Shown here: positions 23,551 to 31,836 of the stretch, piece by piece
Numbering within the stretch: position 1 is the stretch's first letter
Layout: each line of letters opens with the position of its first letter
NCBI GenBank assembly: GCA_937864115.1
Contig: CALMII010000047.1
Coordinates: 1-35,781, forward strand
Reading direction: 5' to 3'
DNA from: an uncultured Steroidobacter sp.
Lineage (GTDB): Bacteria; Pseudomonadota; Gammaproteobacteria; Steroidobacterales; Steroidobacteraceae
DNA length: 35,781 bases
Notes under the pieces: generated by a model
What the model was told of the DNA's origin: nothing
Seen by the model: only the letters and a program-made list of their open reading frames with translations
Databases searched by the model: none
Program-made: the position numbers and the translations under genes

Positions 23551-24434
23551 CTTCGGTGCATAAGCTGGTTTCGCTCGATGAGGCACTGGGCGAGGTGCGT
23601 AACGGCTCTTCGGTCGCCTTGGGCGGGTGGATCTTCAACTCCCAGCCGATGGCGCTTGTACGCCAGCTGATCCGGAACGGGGCGACTGATCTTGATCTCA
23701 TTCCGGCGCCGGGGTCAATCGCGCCTGACCTGTTGATCGGCGCAGGCCGCGCGCGCAGCACGGTGTGCGTCTTTCTCAGCTTTGAGCAGTACGGCCTCGC
23801 GCCGCACTTCCGGCGCGCCGCCGAGACCGGCGCGCTGAAGGTGCACGAGATGGACGGTCCGGGTATCGCTGGTGGCCTACGGGCCGCACTCTGCGACCTG
23901 CCATACATGCCGATTCCAGACCTCGCGACCGACCTGCCCAAGGTGAATCCCGAGCACTACCGACCGTTACCAACCCCACCTGGCGAGCGACGCCTGCTCG
24001 CGGTTCCTCCGATCAGGCCGGACCTGTGCCTGATCCATGCCCAGCAAGCCGACGAACATGGCAACGTGCAGTTCCTCGGAGCGCCGTTCTTCGACGTGAT
24101 GCTCGCGCAGGCGTCGCGCCGCGTCGTGGTGTCGGTCGATCGTATCGTGTCAAGCGAGAAGATCCGGCGCTGCAATCACTTCACCAAGTTGCCTGCCAAC
24201 ATGGTGCATGCCGTGGTCGAGGTGCCTCATGGTGCACATCCAACATCCAGTGCGGGGCTGTACCGTGCAGACGACGCTCACCTGAAGGAGTACGTGAAAG
24301 CAAGCGCCGCGCCCGAGCGCTTCAGCGCCTATCTCGCACGCTATGTCGAGAGTCCGGTCAACAACGGGGCCTACCTCGACACACTGGGAGCGGCACGCTT
24401 GGCCGGACTGGTGCTTTCGCAAACACGGACTTAA
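23547..24434 (+). CDS. IpdA-like subunit (CoA-transferase fold, probable ring-opening hydrolase)
   Basis: A 295-residue chain that matches IpdA: LGGWIFNSQPMALVRQLIRNGATDL near residue 26, SFEQYGLAPHFRRAAETGALKVHEMDGPGIAGGLRAA, IHAQQADEHGNVQF, VDRIVSSEKIRRC, and VVEVPHGAHPTSSAGLYRADD. Glu101 in HEMDG aligns with the EMDEG segment of IpdA, which is the best candidate for its essential Glu. Together with the IpdB-like chain it should form an alpha2beta2 enzyme acting on a cyclic 3-oxoacyl-CoA. Ordinary CoA-transfer remains possible but is less favoured by the motifs. The ABC importer genes start 6 bp later. Confidence 0.85.
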   Translation: MTSVHKLVSLDEALGEVRNGSSVALGGWIFNSQPMALVRQLIRNGATDLDLIPAPGSIAPDLLIGAGRARSTVCVFLSFEQYGLAPHFRRAAETGALKVHEMDGPGIAGGLRAALCDLPYMPIPDLATDLPKVNPEHYRPLPTPPGERRLLAVPPIRPDLCLIHAQQADEHGNVQFLGAPFFDVMLAQASRRVVVSVDRIVSSEKIRRCNHFTKLPANMVHAVVEVPHGAHPTSSAGLYRADDAHLKEYVKASAAPERFSAYLARYVESPVNNGAYLDTLGAARLAGLVLSQTRT

Positions 24435-24440
24435 CTGACG

Positions 24441-25193
24441 ATGAGGGACATCATACTTGAGGCCCGGGAGGTCACGAGGGAGTTCTACGGTTTTACCGCG
24501 GTGAGAGCGGTGAACCTGCAGGTGCGCCAAGGCACGGTGCACTCCCTTATCGGTCCGAACGGTGCCGGCAAGTCAACGCTTTTCAACCTGCTGACACGCT
24601 TCCTGGCGTTGACCTCAGGACGCATCCTGTACAAGGGCGTCGATATCGGTGCGTGGAACCCTGCATCTGTGGCGCAGCGCGGCTTGGTGCGCTCGTTCCA
24701 GATCTCATCGCTTTTCCCCAAGCTGAGCGTGCACGAGAATGTGCGCGTCGCATTGCAGAAGCGGCGCTCGCTGGCGCATCAGTTCTGGCGTCACGAGCGT
24801 TGCCTCGCGCAACTCGACGAACGCGCCGACGCGCTGCTCGAAGAAGTCGGGCTCCTCTCTCACCGCGGGGTGCGAGCGGTGGACCTGTCGTACGGGCGGA
24901 AGCGCGCACTCGAGTTGGCGACAACCCTGGCGCTGGAGCCCGAGGTGATCCTGCTCGACGAGCCGATGGCCGGCGTCGGCCACGAGGACATCGAGCGCGT
25001 CGCAGCGCTGGTCCGACGCGTCGCCCAAGGGCGCACCGTGCTGATGGTGGAGCACAACCTCAAGGTTGTGGCCGACTTGTCCGACACGATCACCGTACTC
25101 GCGCGCGGTCAGGTACTGGCCGAGGGGTCATACGCCGAGGTGTCAGCCAACCCCGAGGTGCGGACCGCGTACATGGGATCCCGCCATGAGTGA
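24441..25193 (+). CDS. livG: Branched-chain-amino-acid-type ABC transporter, ATPase LivG
   Basis: A 250-residue ATPase with Walker A GPNGAGKST at residues 38-46, the LivG-type signature LSYGRKRALELA in place of LSGGQ, Walker B VILLDEPMAGVG near residue 168, and the switch His in VEHNLKVV. It energises uptake of a small acid or amide with LivF, LivH, LivM and the binding protein. HAAT transporters of this kind are commonly recruited for aromatic and alicyclic acids in catabolic clusters. The gene overlaps livF by 8 bp. Confidence 0.93.
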   Translation: MRDIILEAREVTREFYGFTAVRAVNLQVRQGTVHSLIGPNGAGKSTLFNLLTRFLALTSGRILYKGVDIGAWNPASVAQRGLVRSFQISSLFPKLSVHENVRVALQKRRSLAHQFWRHERCLAQLDERADALLEEVGLLSHRGVRAVDLSYGRKRALELATTLALEPEVILLDEPMAGVGHEDIERVAALVRRVAQGRTVLMVEHNLKVVADLSDTITVLARGQVLAEGSYAEVSANPEVRTAYMGSRHE

Positions 25194-25911
25194 GCGGATC
25201 GAGACGGGCGCTGACCTCCTGGTGGTCGAGAACCTAAAGGCGTGGTACGGCGACTCGCGCGCGCTGCAGCGCATCGATCTGCGCGTGCGCTCCGGGCAGA
25301 TCGCGACGCTGGTCGGCCGCAATGGTGCTGGCAAGACGACGACGCTGCGCGCAATCATGGGGCTGGTCGCCCGAGAAGGTTCGATTCGCTTCCAGGGTCG
25401 TGAGTTGGTCGGGCTGTTGCCGGACGCCATCGCACGGTGCGGGATCGCGTACTGTCCCGAGGAGCGAGGCATCTTCCCCGGTCTGACGACCGAAGAGAAC
25501 CTGATGCTGCCGCCGGTGCTGCGCCCGGGCGGCATGAGCACCGCCGAGGTTTACTCGCTGTTTCCGAACCTGCACGAGCGCCGCCGCAGCATGGGCACAC
25601 GGCTGTCCGGCGGCGAGCAGCAGATGCTGGCGATCGGCCGCATCTTGCGCATCGGTGCGCAACTGCTGCTCCTCGACGAGCCGACCGAAGGGCTCGCTCC
25701 GATCATCGTCGAGCAGATCGGGGTGGCGATCCAGGCGTTGAAGGCGCGTGGATTCACGATCCTGCTGGTCGAACAGAACCTCGACTTCGCGCAGGAGATC
25801 TCCGATGCGTTCTGGATGATCGAGGACGGCCAAGTCGTCGATCAGATGGATCGAACTGGCGTCGTGGATGAGGCCGCGCTGTCCCAGTTCCGTAAGCACC
25901 TGAGCCTCTGA
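25186..25911 (+). CDS. livF: Branched-chain-amino-acid-type ABC transporter, ATPase LivF
   Basis: A 241-residue ATPase with Walker A GRNGAGKTT at residues 44-52, CPEERGIFPGLTTEENL, the signature LSGGEQQMLAIGR and Walker B LLLLDEPTEGLAP. The CPEERGIFPGLT stretch is diagnostic for LivF rather than LivG. The start ATG at 25186 lies inside the end of livG; the frame is open further upstream but without homology. An N-terminal extension of about 9 residues (SERIETGAD) precedes the usual LLVVENL beginning. Confidence 0.93.
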   Translation: MSERIETGADLLVVENLKAWYGDSRALQRIDLRVRSGQIATLVGRNGAGKTTTLRAIMGLVAREGSIRFQGRELVGLLPDAIARCGIAYCPEERGIFPGLTTEENLMLPPVLRPGGMSTAEVYSLFPNLHERRRSMGTRLSGGEQQMLAIGRILRIGAQLLLLDEPTEGLAPIIVEQIGVAIQALKARGFTILLVEQNLDFAQEISDAFWMIEDGQVVDQMDRTGVVDEAALSQFRKHLSL

Positions 25912-25920
25912 GGTGGAGCC

Positions 25921-26808
25921 ATGATCGAAATCCTCGGAGTTTCATCGCAGGCGCTATGGGGGCAGTTGTTGATCGGGCTGATCAACGGCGCGTTCTACGC
26001 GCTGCTCAGTCTGGGTCTCGCGATCATCTTCGGACTACTGAATATCGTGAACTTCGCGCACGGCGCGCAGTACATGGTCGGTGCGTTCTGCGCCTGGATC
26101 GCGCTCAATTGGTTTGGCGTGAACTACTGGGTCGCGCTGATCCTCGCGCCGCTGGTCGTCGGTGCGCTCGGCGCGCTCATGGAGCTGCTGTTGCTGCGCC
26201 GGATACGGGACCTGGATCACGTCTACGGTCTGCTGCTGACCTTCGGCGCCGCGCTTCTGATCGAAGGTTCGTTCAGGCAGTTCTTCGGCTCGGCAGGCTT
26301 GCCGTACCCGATGCCCGAGCAGCTGCGCGGGGGCCGCGATCTGGGCTTCATGGTGCTGCCGAACTACCGCGCCTGGGTCATTGTGGCCTCGGCAGTGGTC
26401 TGCCTGGTGACATGGCTGGTCATCGAGCGCACCAAGCTCGGCGCTTACCTGCGCGCCGCGATGCACAACCCGTCGCTGCTCCAGGCCTTCGGCGTCCGTG
26501 TGCCGCGCATGGTCACGCTGACCTATGCCTTCGGTGCCACGCTGGCCGGTTTCGGCGGCGTGATGGCGGCACCGATCTACCAGGTGAGCCCGGCGATGGG
26601 TTCGAGCACCCTGATCGTCGTGTTTGCGGTGGTGGTGATCGGAGGCATGGGCTCGATCGGCGGCGCTATGGTCACCGGCTTCGGTCTCGGCCTGGTCGAG
26701 GGTCTTGCCAAGGTTTTCTATCCGCCGGCATCGAGCACGGTGATCTTCGCTGTCATGGTCATCGTGCTGCTGCTGCGGCCGGCGGGCCTATTCGGGAGGG
26801 TGGCGTGA
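25921..26808 (+). CDS. livH: Branched-chain-amino-acid-type ABC transporter, permease LivH
   Basis: A 295-residue inner-membrane permease of about eight hydrophobic segments. It contains the LivH marks LINGAFYALLSLGLAIIFGLLNIVNFAHG near residue 21 (described here by its ends LINGAFYALL and LLNIVNFAHG), GLLLTFGAALLIEG, AAMHNPSLLQAFGV for contact with the ATPase, and VVIGGMGSIGGAMVTGF. GGTGGAG-like bases precede the ATG 9 bp after livF. Its last codons overlap the GTG start of livM. Confidence 0.93.
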   Translation: MIEILGVSSQALWGQLLIGLINGAFYALLSLGLAIIFGLLNIVNFAHGAQYMVGAFCAWIALNWFGVNYWVALILAPLVVGALGALMELLLLRRIRDLDHVYGLLLTFGAALLIEGSFRQFFGSAGLPYPMPEQLRGGRDLGFMVLPNYRAWVIVASAVVCLVTWLVIERTKLGAYLRAAMHNPSLLQAFGVRVPRMVTLTYAFGATLAGFGGVMAAPIYQVSPAMGSSTLIVVFAVVVIGGMGSIGGAMVTGFGLGLVEGLAKVFYPPASSTVIFAVMVIVLLLRPAGLFGRVA

Positions 26809-27785
26809 CGACCGGAATTATCACCGCGCTTGGCACAGCATCGAGCAACCGCTGGGGACGCGCGACTTGGCTGGGTCTCATCGCCCTCGCGCTTCTGTTG
26901 GCCGCGCCGTTCACGGGTGTCTACACGGAATTCGTGCTGCATGCGCTGTGCCTCGCGCTGTTCGCGAGCGCGTTCAATCTGCTCTTCGGCTTTGGTGGCC
27001 TGCTATCGTTCGGCCACGTCGCGTTCTTCGGTAGCGGGGCCTACACGACGGCGTACGCGCTGAAGGTCTGGGGAGTGACGCCGGAGGTCGGCATCGTGCT
27101 AGGCATGTTGGCCGCGACGGCGCTCGGCCTCGTGTTCGGCGCACTCGCGATCCGTCGGCAGGGGATCTACTTCGCGATGATTACTCTGGCGCTCGCACAA
27201 CTGCTGTACTTCCTTTTCGTGCAGGCTCCCTTTGCCGGCGCGGAGGATGGTATCCAGGATGTGACACGCGGTAGGCTATTCGGCCTGTTCGACCTCGACC
27301 ATCCGTTGGCGATCTACTACGTCGTCGTCGCGATCTGCCTGGGCGGGTTGGCGGTGGTGCAGCGCGTCGTGCAGTCTCCGTTCGGCCACGTGCTCGAGGC
27401 GATTCGCGAGAACGAGGCACGTGCAATCTCGCTCGGCTACCGGGTCAACAGCTACAAGCTTGGGGTATTCACGCTGTCGGCTGCGCTGGCCGGCCTCGCA
27501 GGATCTGCCAAGGTGCTCGTGTTGCAGCTTGCCACGCTTGCTGACGTGAGCTGGCACCTATCGGGCGAGGTCATTCTGATGACGCTGATCGGCGGCGTCG
27601 GCACGCTGGCAGGCCCTGTCATCGGCGCTTTCGTGCTGGTCGGACTCGACACCTCCCTCGCCGAAAGTGGGATCGCCTCGGGGATGGTGCAGGGCGCGCT
27701 GTTCATCGCCTGCGTGCTCGTGCTGCGGCGCGGCATCTGGGGCTTTTTCGCCGACCGGCTGGAACGTGCCCGGACCAGGCATTGA
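26805..27785 (+). CDS. livM: Branched-chain-amino-acid-type ABC transporter, permease LivM
   Basis: A 326-residue permease with FNLLFGFGGLLSFGHVAFFG near residue 60, RRQGIYFAMITLALAQ, AIRENEARAISLGY (ATPase contact loop), and LSGEVILMTLIGGVGTLAGP. The start is GTG at 26805, overlapping the livH stop (GTGA) with GGGAGG upstream. The open frame reaches further left only as a shadow of livH. About nine hydrophobic segments are seen. Confidence 0.92.
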   Translation: MTTGIITALGTASSNRWGRATWLGLIALALLLAAPFTGVYTEFVLHALCLALFASAFNLLFGFGGLLSFGHVAFFGSGAYTTAYALKVWGVTPEVGIVLGMLAATALGLVFGALAIRRQGIYFAMITLALAQLLYFLFVQAPFAGAEDGIQDVTRGRLFGLFDLDHPLAIYYVVVAICLGGLAVVQRVVQSPFGHVLEAIRENEARAISLGYRVNSYKLGVFTLSAALAGLAGSAKVLVLQLATLADVSWHLSGEVILMTLIGGVGTLAGPVIGAFVLVGLDTSLAESGIASGMVQGALFIACVLVLRRGIWGFFADRLERARTRH

Positions 27786-27805
27786 CGCAATACAGGAGAC
27801 TATCC

Positions 27806-29410
27806 GTGCAACCGCAACAAACCTTGCCGCGCTTGCTCTACCAGCACGCGCACGAGCGCCCCGACGAGGTGGCACTGGTGTCGATCGGCCAGGGCGAGAG
27901 GACATGGTCCGAGATCTGGGACATGTCGCGTCGCTGGGCCGGTTGGCTCGAACAGCGCGGCGTCAAGTGCGGCGACCGCGTTGCGGCGCTGATGCCGCAG
28001 TCGCTGGAGGCTGCATACCTGTGGATGGGCTGTTGCCTGATCGGCGCGGTCGACGTGTCAATCAACACGCAGTTCCGCGGCGAGTGGCTGCGCCACGCGC
28101 TCGCCACGTCGCACGCGAAGATTCTCGTGATTCCGCGCCGCTACCTCGAGCAGGTGCTCGAGGTGGTCGACGGCACCGGCATCGAGACGATCTGCCTGCA
28201 CGATACGACGGAGCCGGTCTCGTCCGGTGATGTCAAGGCTCGCGTGATCACGTCTTCGCCCGCCGAGGCCGAGCCTGGTGGGAGCGTCGGCGAGCCGGAG
28301 GTCGGCCCGAACGACCTAGCATGCATTCTTTACACCTCGGGCACGACCGGTGCGTCGAAGGCGGTGCAGATCCCGTGGGCGCTGATCCACCACACGTCGG
28401 AGACCTATCTGCGCTTCCTGAAGCGGCGTGAGGGGCATGTCTTCTACTTTCCGTACTCGGCGTACCACCTTGCCGGGCGCATCGCATTCCATCTTGCGGC
28501 GATTTCGCCGGGACGGGCGGTGATCCGCGAGCAGTTCTCGACGTCATCGTTCTGGGACGACGTGCGCACACACCGCTGCACCTGGACGCTGCTGTTCGGC
28601 GCGCCGGCGCGCTTCCTTGCGAGTCAGCCCCCAGCGCCGAACGATCGCGACCACTCTCTCGAGCTGGTGCTCATCAACCCGCTGCTGCCCGAGACGGACG
28701 TGCTGCGCAGCCGCTACGGATTCCAGACCTTCACCACCTACGGGATGACCGAAACCGGCATCACGTTGAACGCTCCGCCGGAGCATGCCGTGTCGAAAAA
28801 CACGGGCTGCTGCGGCAGGCCGGTGCCTGGTTTCGAGGCGATGCTGGTGGACGAAAACGACATGCCTGTGCCGCCCGGAGCGCAAGGCGAGCTCGTCGTG
28901 CGTAGCAGCGATCCTTGGACGATCACGCCCGGCTACCAGGGTGCACCGGAGGCGACTGCGAAGGCGTGGCGAAACGGCTGGTGGCACACCGGCGACGTGT
29001 TCCGGCAAGACGAAGAAGGCTGGTACCACTTCGTCGACCGTACCAAGGACATGATCCGCCGCCGCGGGGAGAACATCTCGTCGGTCGAACTCGAGAACGC
29101 GGTGCTTTCGCATCCCGCGGTCGCGGAGGTCGCGGCGATCGGCGTACCGTCCGATCTGAGCGACGAGGAGGTGCTGGTCGCTGTCGTGCCGAAGGCCAAA
29201 GCGACGATCGATCCAGCCGAACTGGTCGCATTTCTTCAGGATCGCGTGCCACGCTTCGCGGTCCCGCGCTTCGTGCGCGTCGCCGATTCACTGCCGCGCA
29301 CCCCCGAGACGGCGCGCGTGCAGCGCCATCAACTACGTGCGGAAGGGGTAACGCCGCAGACCTGGGACCGTACTGTCGCGACGCCGTTACGCACAGCAAC
29401 GGCCCGCTGA
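27806..29410 (+). CDS. Acyl-CoA synthetase, AMP-forming (CaiC-like)
   Basis: A 534-residue ANL ligase with ACILYTSGTTGASKAVQIPW near residue 176, FTTYGMTETG, HTGDVFRQDEEGWYHFVDRTKDMIRRRGENISSVELE (seen as HTGDVFR and DRTKDMIRRRGENIS) and a C-terminal PRTPETARVQRHQLR in which the usual catalytic Lys position is occupied by an arginine-rich or altered stretch. The RRRGENIS hinge is typical of the crotonobetaine/carnitine-CoA ligase subgroup. GTG 27806 is chosen because CAGGAG lies 8 bp before it; a TTG at 27782 overlaps livM and has no such site. Being inside the import operon, it probably activates the imported acid. Confidence 0.9.
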   Translation: MQPQQTLPRLLYQHAHERPDEVALVSIGQGERTWSEIWDMSRRWAGWLEQRGVKCGDRVAALMPQSLEAAYLWMGCCLIGAVDVSINTQFRGEWLRHALATSHAKILVIPRRYLEQVLEVVDGTGIETICLHDTTEPVSSGDVKARVITSSPAEAEPGGSVGEPEVGPNDLACILYTSGTTGASKAVQIPWALIHHTSETYLRFLKRREGHVFYFPYSAYHLAGRIAFHLAAISPGRAVIREQFSTSSFWDDVRTHRCTWTLLFGAPARFLASQPPAPNDRDHSLELVLINPLLPETDVLRSRYGFQTFTTYGMTETGITLNAPPEHAVSKNTGCCGRPVPGFEAMLVDENDMPVPPGAQGELVVRSSDPWTITPGYQGAPEATAKAWRNGWWHTGDVFRQDEEGWYHFVDRTKDMIRRRGENISSVELENAVLSHPAVAEVAAIGVPSDLSDEEVLVAVVPKAKATIDPAELVAFLQDRVPRFAVPRFVRVADSLPRTPETARVQRHQLRAEGVTPQTWDRTVATPLRTATAR

Positions 29411-29439
29411 GCTACCGACTACTTCCAAAGGAGACAAAT

Positions 29440-30657
29440 ATGACCTTCAACAAACTCGGCTGCCTGGTCGCAGCGGCAACTCTGTCTATGTCCGCATTCG
29501 CCCAGACCAAGGGAATGTCGGACAACGTCATCCGCATTGGCATCCTGAACGATCGAACCGGCCCGTACTCGACACTGAGCGGCGAAGGCTCCGCGGTCGC
29601 CGCCCGCATGGCCGCCGAGGAGTTCGGCAACAAGGTACGGGGCGTGCCGGTAGAGATCGTCGTCGGAGACCATCAGAATAAGACCGACCTTGGCGTCAGC
29701 ATCGCTAGGAAGTGGCTCGACGCCGATGGCGTCGACGCGATTTTCGACGTCGCGCACTCCGCCGTGAGCCTCGCGATCGCGGCGATGGTGAAGGACCGGC
29801 CGAAGCTCGTGTTCCACAACTCGGGTGCCGCCGCACTGACCGGTAAGGCCTGCGCGCCGCGCTCGGTGCAGTACATGTACAACCTGACGGCGACCGCGCT
29901 GAACCAGGTGGTGCCACAGGATGTCAAGAACGAGCTCGACACCTTCTTCATCATCAGCGTTGACTATGCGGTGGGGCAGGACAACGCGCGCGTGTTCCGG
30001 CAAGCGGTGGCGAAGGCCGGCGGCAAGGTGATCGGAGAGGTCAAGCATCCGGCCTACACGGCGGACTTCAGTTCGTACTTGCTGCAGGCGCAGGCCTCAG
30101 GTGCCAAGGGCGTCTTCTTCGCCAATGCGGGCCAGGATCTCGTCAACATCGCCAAGCAGGCGGTCGAGTTCGGCATCGCGCCGAAGCAGACCGTGATCGC
30201 GCAGGCCATCATGGCGTCCGAGGTCGAAGGCGCGGGACTCGACGTGCTGCAGGGCATGCGCTCGGTGTCGTTCTATGAGTGGAACATCAACGACACGTCG
30301 CGCGCATGGGCGAAGAAGTTCTCGGCCCGAATGAAGGGGCAGACGCCGTCCGGTCCCCACGCGGCCACCTATTCGGCGGTCCGCCATTACCTCAAGGCGA
30401 TCGAGGCCGCCGGCACCGACGACGCCGACACGGTGCTGGCGAAGATGCGCGAGATGCCAGTCCAGGACGCGTTCACGCCGAATGGGCGTCTGCGCGAGGA
30501 CGGACAGTTGGTGCACGATATGTACGTGTTCCGCGTCAAGAAGCCGTCGGAGTCGACTGGCAAGGGCGACTACGCACAGGTACTGCGAACGATCCCCGCA
30601 GAGCAGGCGTTTTGGCCGCTGTCGGAGAGCGAGTGCGCGCACGCTCGAAAGCCCTGA
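29440..30657 (+). CDS. livK: Periplasmic binding protein of the HAAT/LivK family
   Basis: A 405-residue periplasmic protein with a signal peptide (FNKLGCLVAAATLSMSAFAQ, cleavage after AFA) and the type-I binding-protein core: IRIGILNDRTGPYSTLSGEGS, VVGDHQNKTDLGVSIARKWLD, FHNSGAAALTGKACAPRS, and ISVDYAVGQDNARVF. The unusual CAPRSVQYMYN segment is shared by a subgroup encoded beside ACADs and CoA-transferases and probably binds carboxylates rather than amino acids. AAAGGAG precedes the ATG. It supplies the ligand to LivHMGF. Confidence 0.93.
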   Translation: MTFNKLGCLVAAATLSMSAFAQTKGMSDNVIRIGILNDRTGPYSTLSGEGSAVAARMAAEEFGNKVRGVPVEIVVGDHQNKTDLGVSIARKWLDADGVDAIFDVAHSAVSLAIAAMVKDRPKLVFHNSGAAALTGKACAPRSVQYMYNLTATALNQVVPQDVKNELDTFFIISVDYAVGQDNARVFRQAVAKAGGKVIGEVKHPAYTADFSSYLLQAQASGAKGVFFANAGQDLVNIAKQAVEFGIAPKQTVIAQAIMASEVEGAGLDVLQGMRSVSFYEWNINDTSRAWAKKFSARMKGQTPSGPHAATYSAVRHYLKAIEAAGTDDADTVLAKMREMPVQDAFTPNGRLREDGQLVHDMYVFRVKKPSESTGKGDYAQVLRTIPAEQAFWPLSESECAHARKP

Positions 30658-30694
30658 CATCTGCACGCCCTGATTCATACCAAGGAGTACTCCA

Positions 30695-31828
30695 ATGCAA
30701 GCTCCCCGCCTCGGGCCGCTCGCCGGGCTGAAGGTCGTCGAGATAGCCGGCATCGGTCCGGCGCCGTTCTGTGCCGCGCTGTTCGCCGACCAAGGCGCCG
30801 ACGTCGTCCGCGTGGACCGAGCTGACCTCGATGGACAGCCGCCGGACTTTCTGACACGGGGTCGCCGCTCGGTGGCGTTGAATCTGAAGGATCCGGCAGC
30901 GGTCGAGACCTGCCTCGCGTTGATCGAGCGCGCCGACGTGCTGCTTGAGGGCTTTCGCCCCGGCGTGATGGAGCGTCTCGGCCTCGGCCCGGATGTTGTG
31001 CTGGCGCGCAATCCGCGCCTTGCTTACGGGCGTATGACCGGCTGGGGTCAGACCGGGCCACTTGCGAAGGTGGCAGGCCATGACATCAACTACATCGGGC
31101 TGAGCGGTGCGTTGTCGGCGATTGGTACGGTGGATCAGCCGGTGCCGCCGCTAAACCTCGTCGGCGACTTCGGCGGCGGCTCACTGTATCTCGCGTTCGG
31201 CGTGCTGGCAGCGCTCCTGCATGCGCGTTCCACCGGCCGAGGACAGGTGGTGGATTGCTCGATGGTCGAGGGCTCGGCGTCGCTGATGGGGTTGTACTAC
31301 GAGTATCAGGCGGCAGCTGGCTGGGGCGCGCGCGGCACTAACTTGCTCGACGGCGGCGCGCCCTTCTACCGCACGTACCGTTGCGCCGACGGCAAGTGGC
31401 TCGCGGTCGGTGCGATCGAGCCGCAGTTCTATGCGCTGTTGATCCGAACACTCGGACTCGACGGCGAGGTCGATCTGTCGCGCCAGAACGACGCATCGCA
31501 GTGGCCCGCGTTGCATGCTTGGCTGGAGCGAGTGTTCTCGACTCGGTCGCGAGACGCATGGGCTGCGTTGTTCGAGGACATCGATGCCTGCGTGACCCCG
31601 GTGCTCGACCTCAACGAGGCACCACGGCATCCGCACAACCAGGCTCGAGGCAGCTATGTCGAAGCGGGCGGCCTGTTGCTGCCGGGGGTGGCGCCGCGTT
31701 TCTCCGCGACGCCCGGGCGTATCGGCGAGCGGCCCACCCATGTTGGCGAGCATACGGAAACCGTGCTCGCCGAATGGGGCGTCGACAAAGAATCGATCGC
31801 GCGGCTGGAACCGCTCGATGACAAGTGA
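30695..31828 (+). CDS. Alpha-methylacyl-CoA racemase (class III CoA-transferase fold)
   Basis: A 377-residue protein that matches bacterial alpha-methylacyl-CoA racemases. The catalytic residues known from the mycobacterial enzyme are in place: His129 in AGHDINYIGLSGALSAIG, Asp158 in VGDFGGGSLYL, and Glu242 in GAIEPQFYALL. RLAYGRMTGWGQTGPLA is also typical. The enzyme interconverts (2R)- and (2S)-2-methylacyl-CoAs so that an ACAD, which takes only the S form, can act. Its presence implies that the substrate carries a methyl branch next to a carboxyl group. AAGGAG precedes the ATG. True CoA-transferases of the fold lack the His. Confidence 0.9.
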   Translation: MQAPRLGPLAGLKVVEIAGIGPAPFCAALFADQGADVVRVDRADLDGQPPDFLTRGRRSVALNLKDPAAVETCLALIERADVLLEGFRPGVMERLGLGPDVVLARNPRLAYGRMTGWGQTGPLAKVAGHDINYIGLSGALSAIGTVDQPVPPLNLVGDFGGGSLYLAFGVLAALLHARSTGRGQVVDCSMVEGSASLMGLYYEYQAAAGWGARGTNLLDGGAPFYRTYRCADGKWLAVGAIEPQFYALLIRTLGLDGEVDLSRQNDASQWPALHAWLERVFSTRSRDAWAALFEDIDACVTPVLDLNEAPRHPHNQARGSYVEAGGLLLPGVAPRFSATPGRIGERPTHVGEHTETVLAEWGVDKESIARLEPLDDK

Positions 31829-31836
31829 CAGGAATC

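Noticed and set aside
25956..26804. A long plus-strand open frame in front of livM
   Set aside because: It is an out-of-frame reading of livH; only the part from GTG 26805 resembles LivM.
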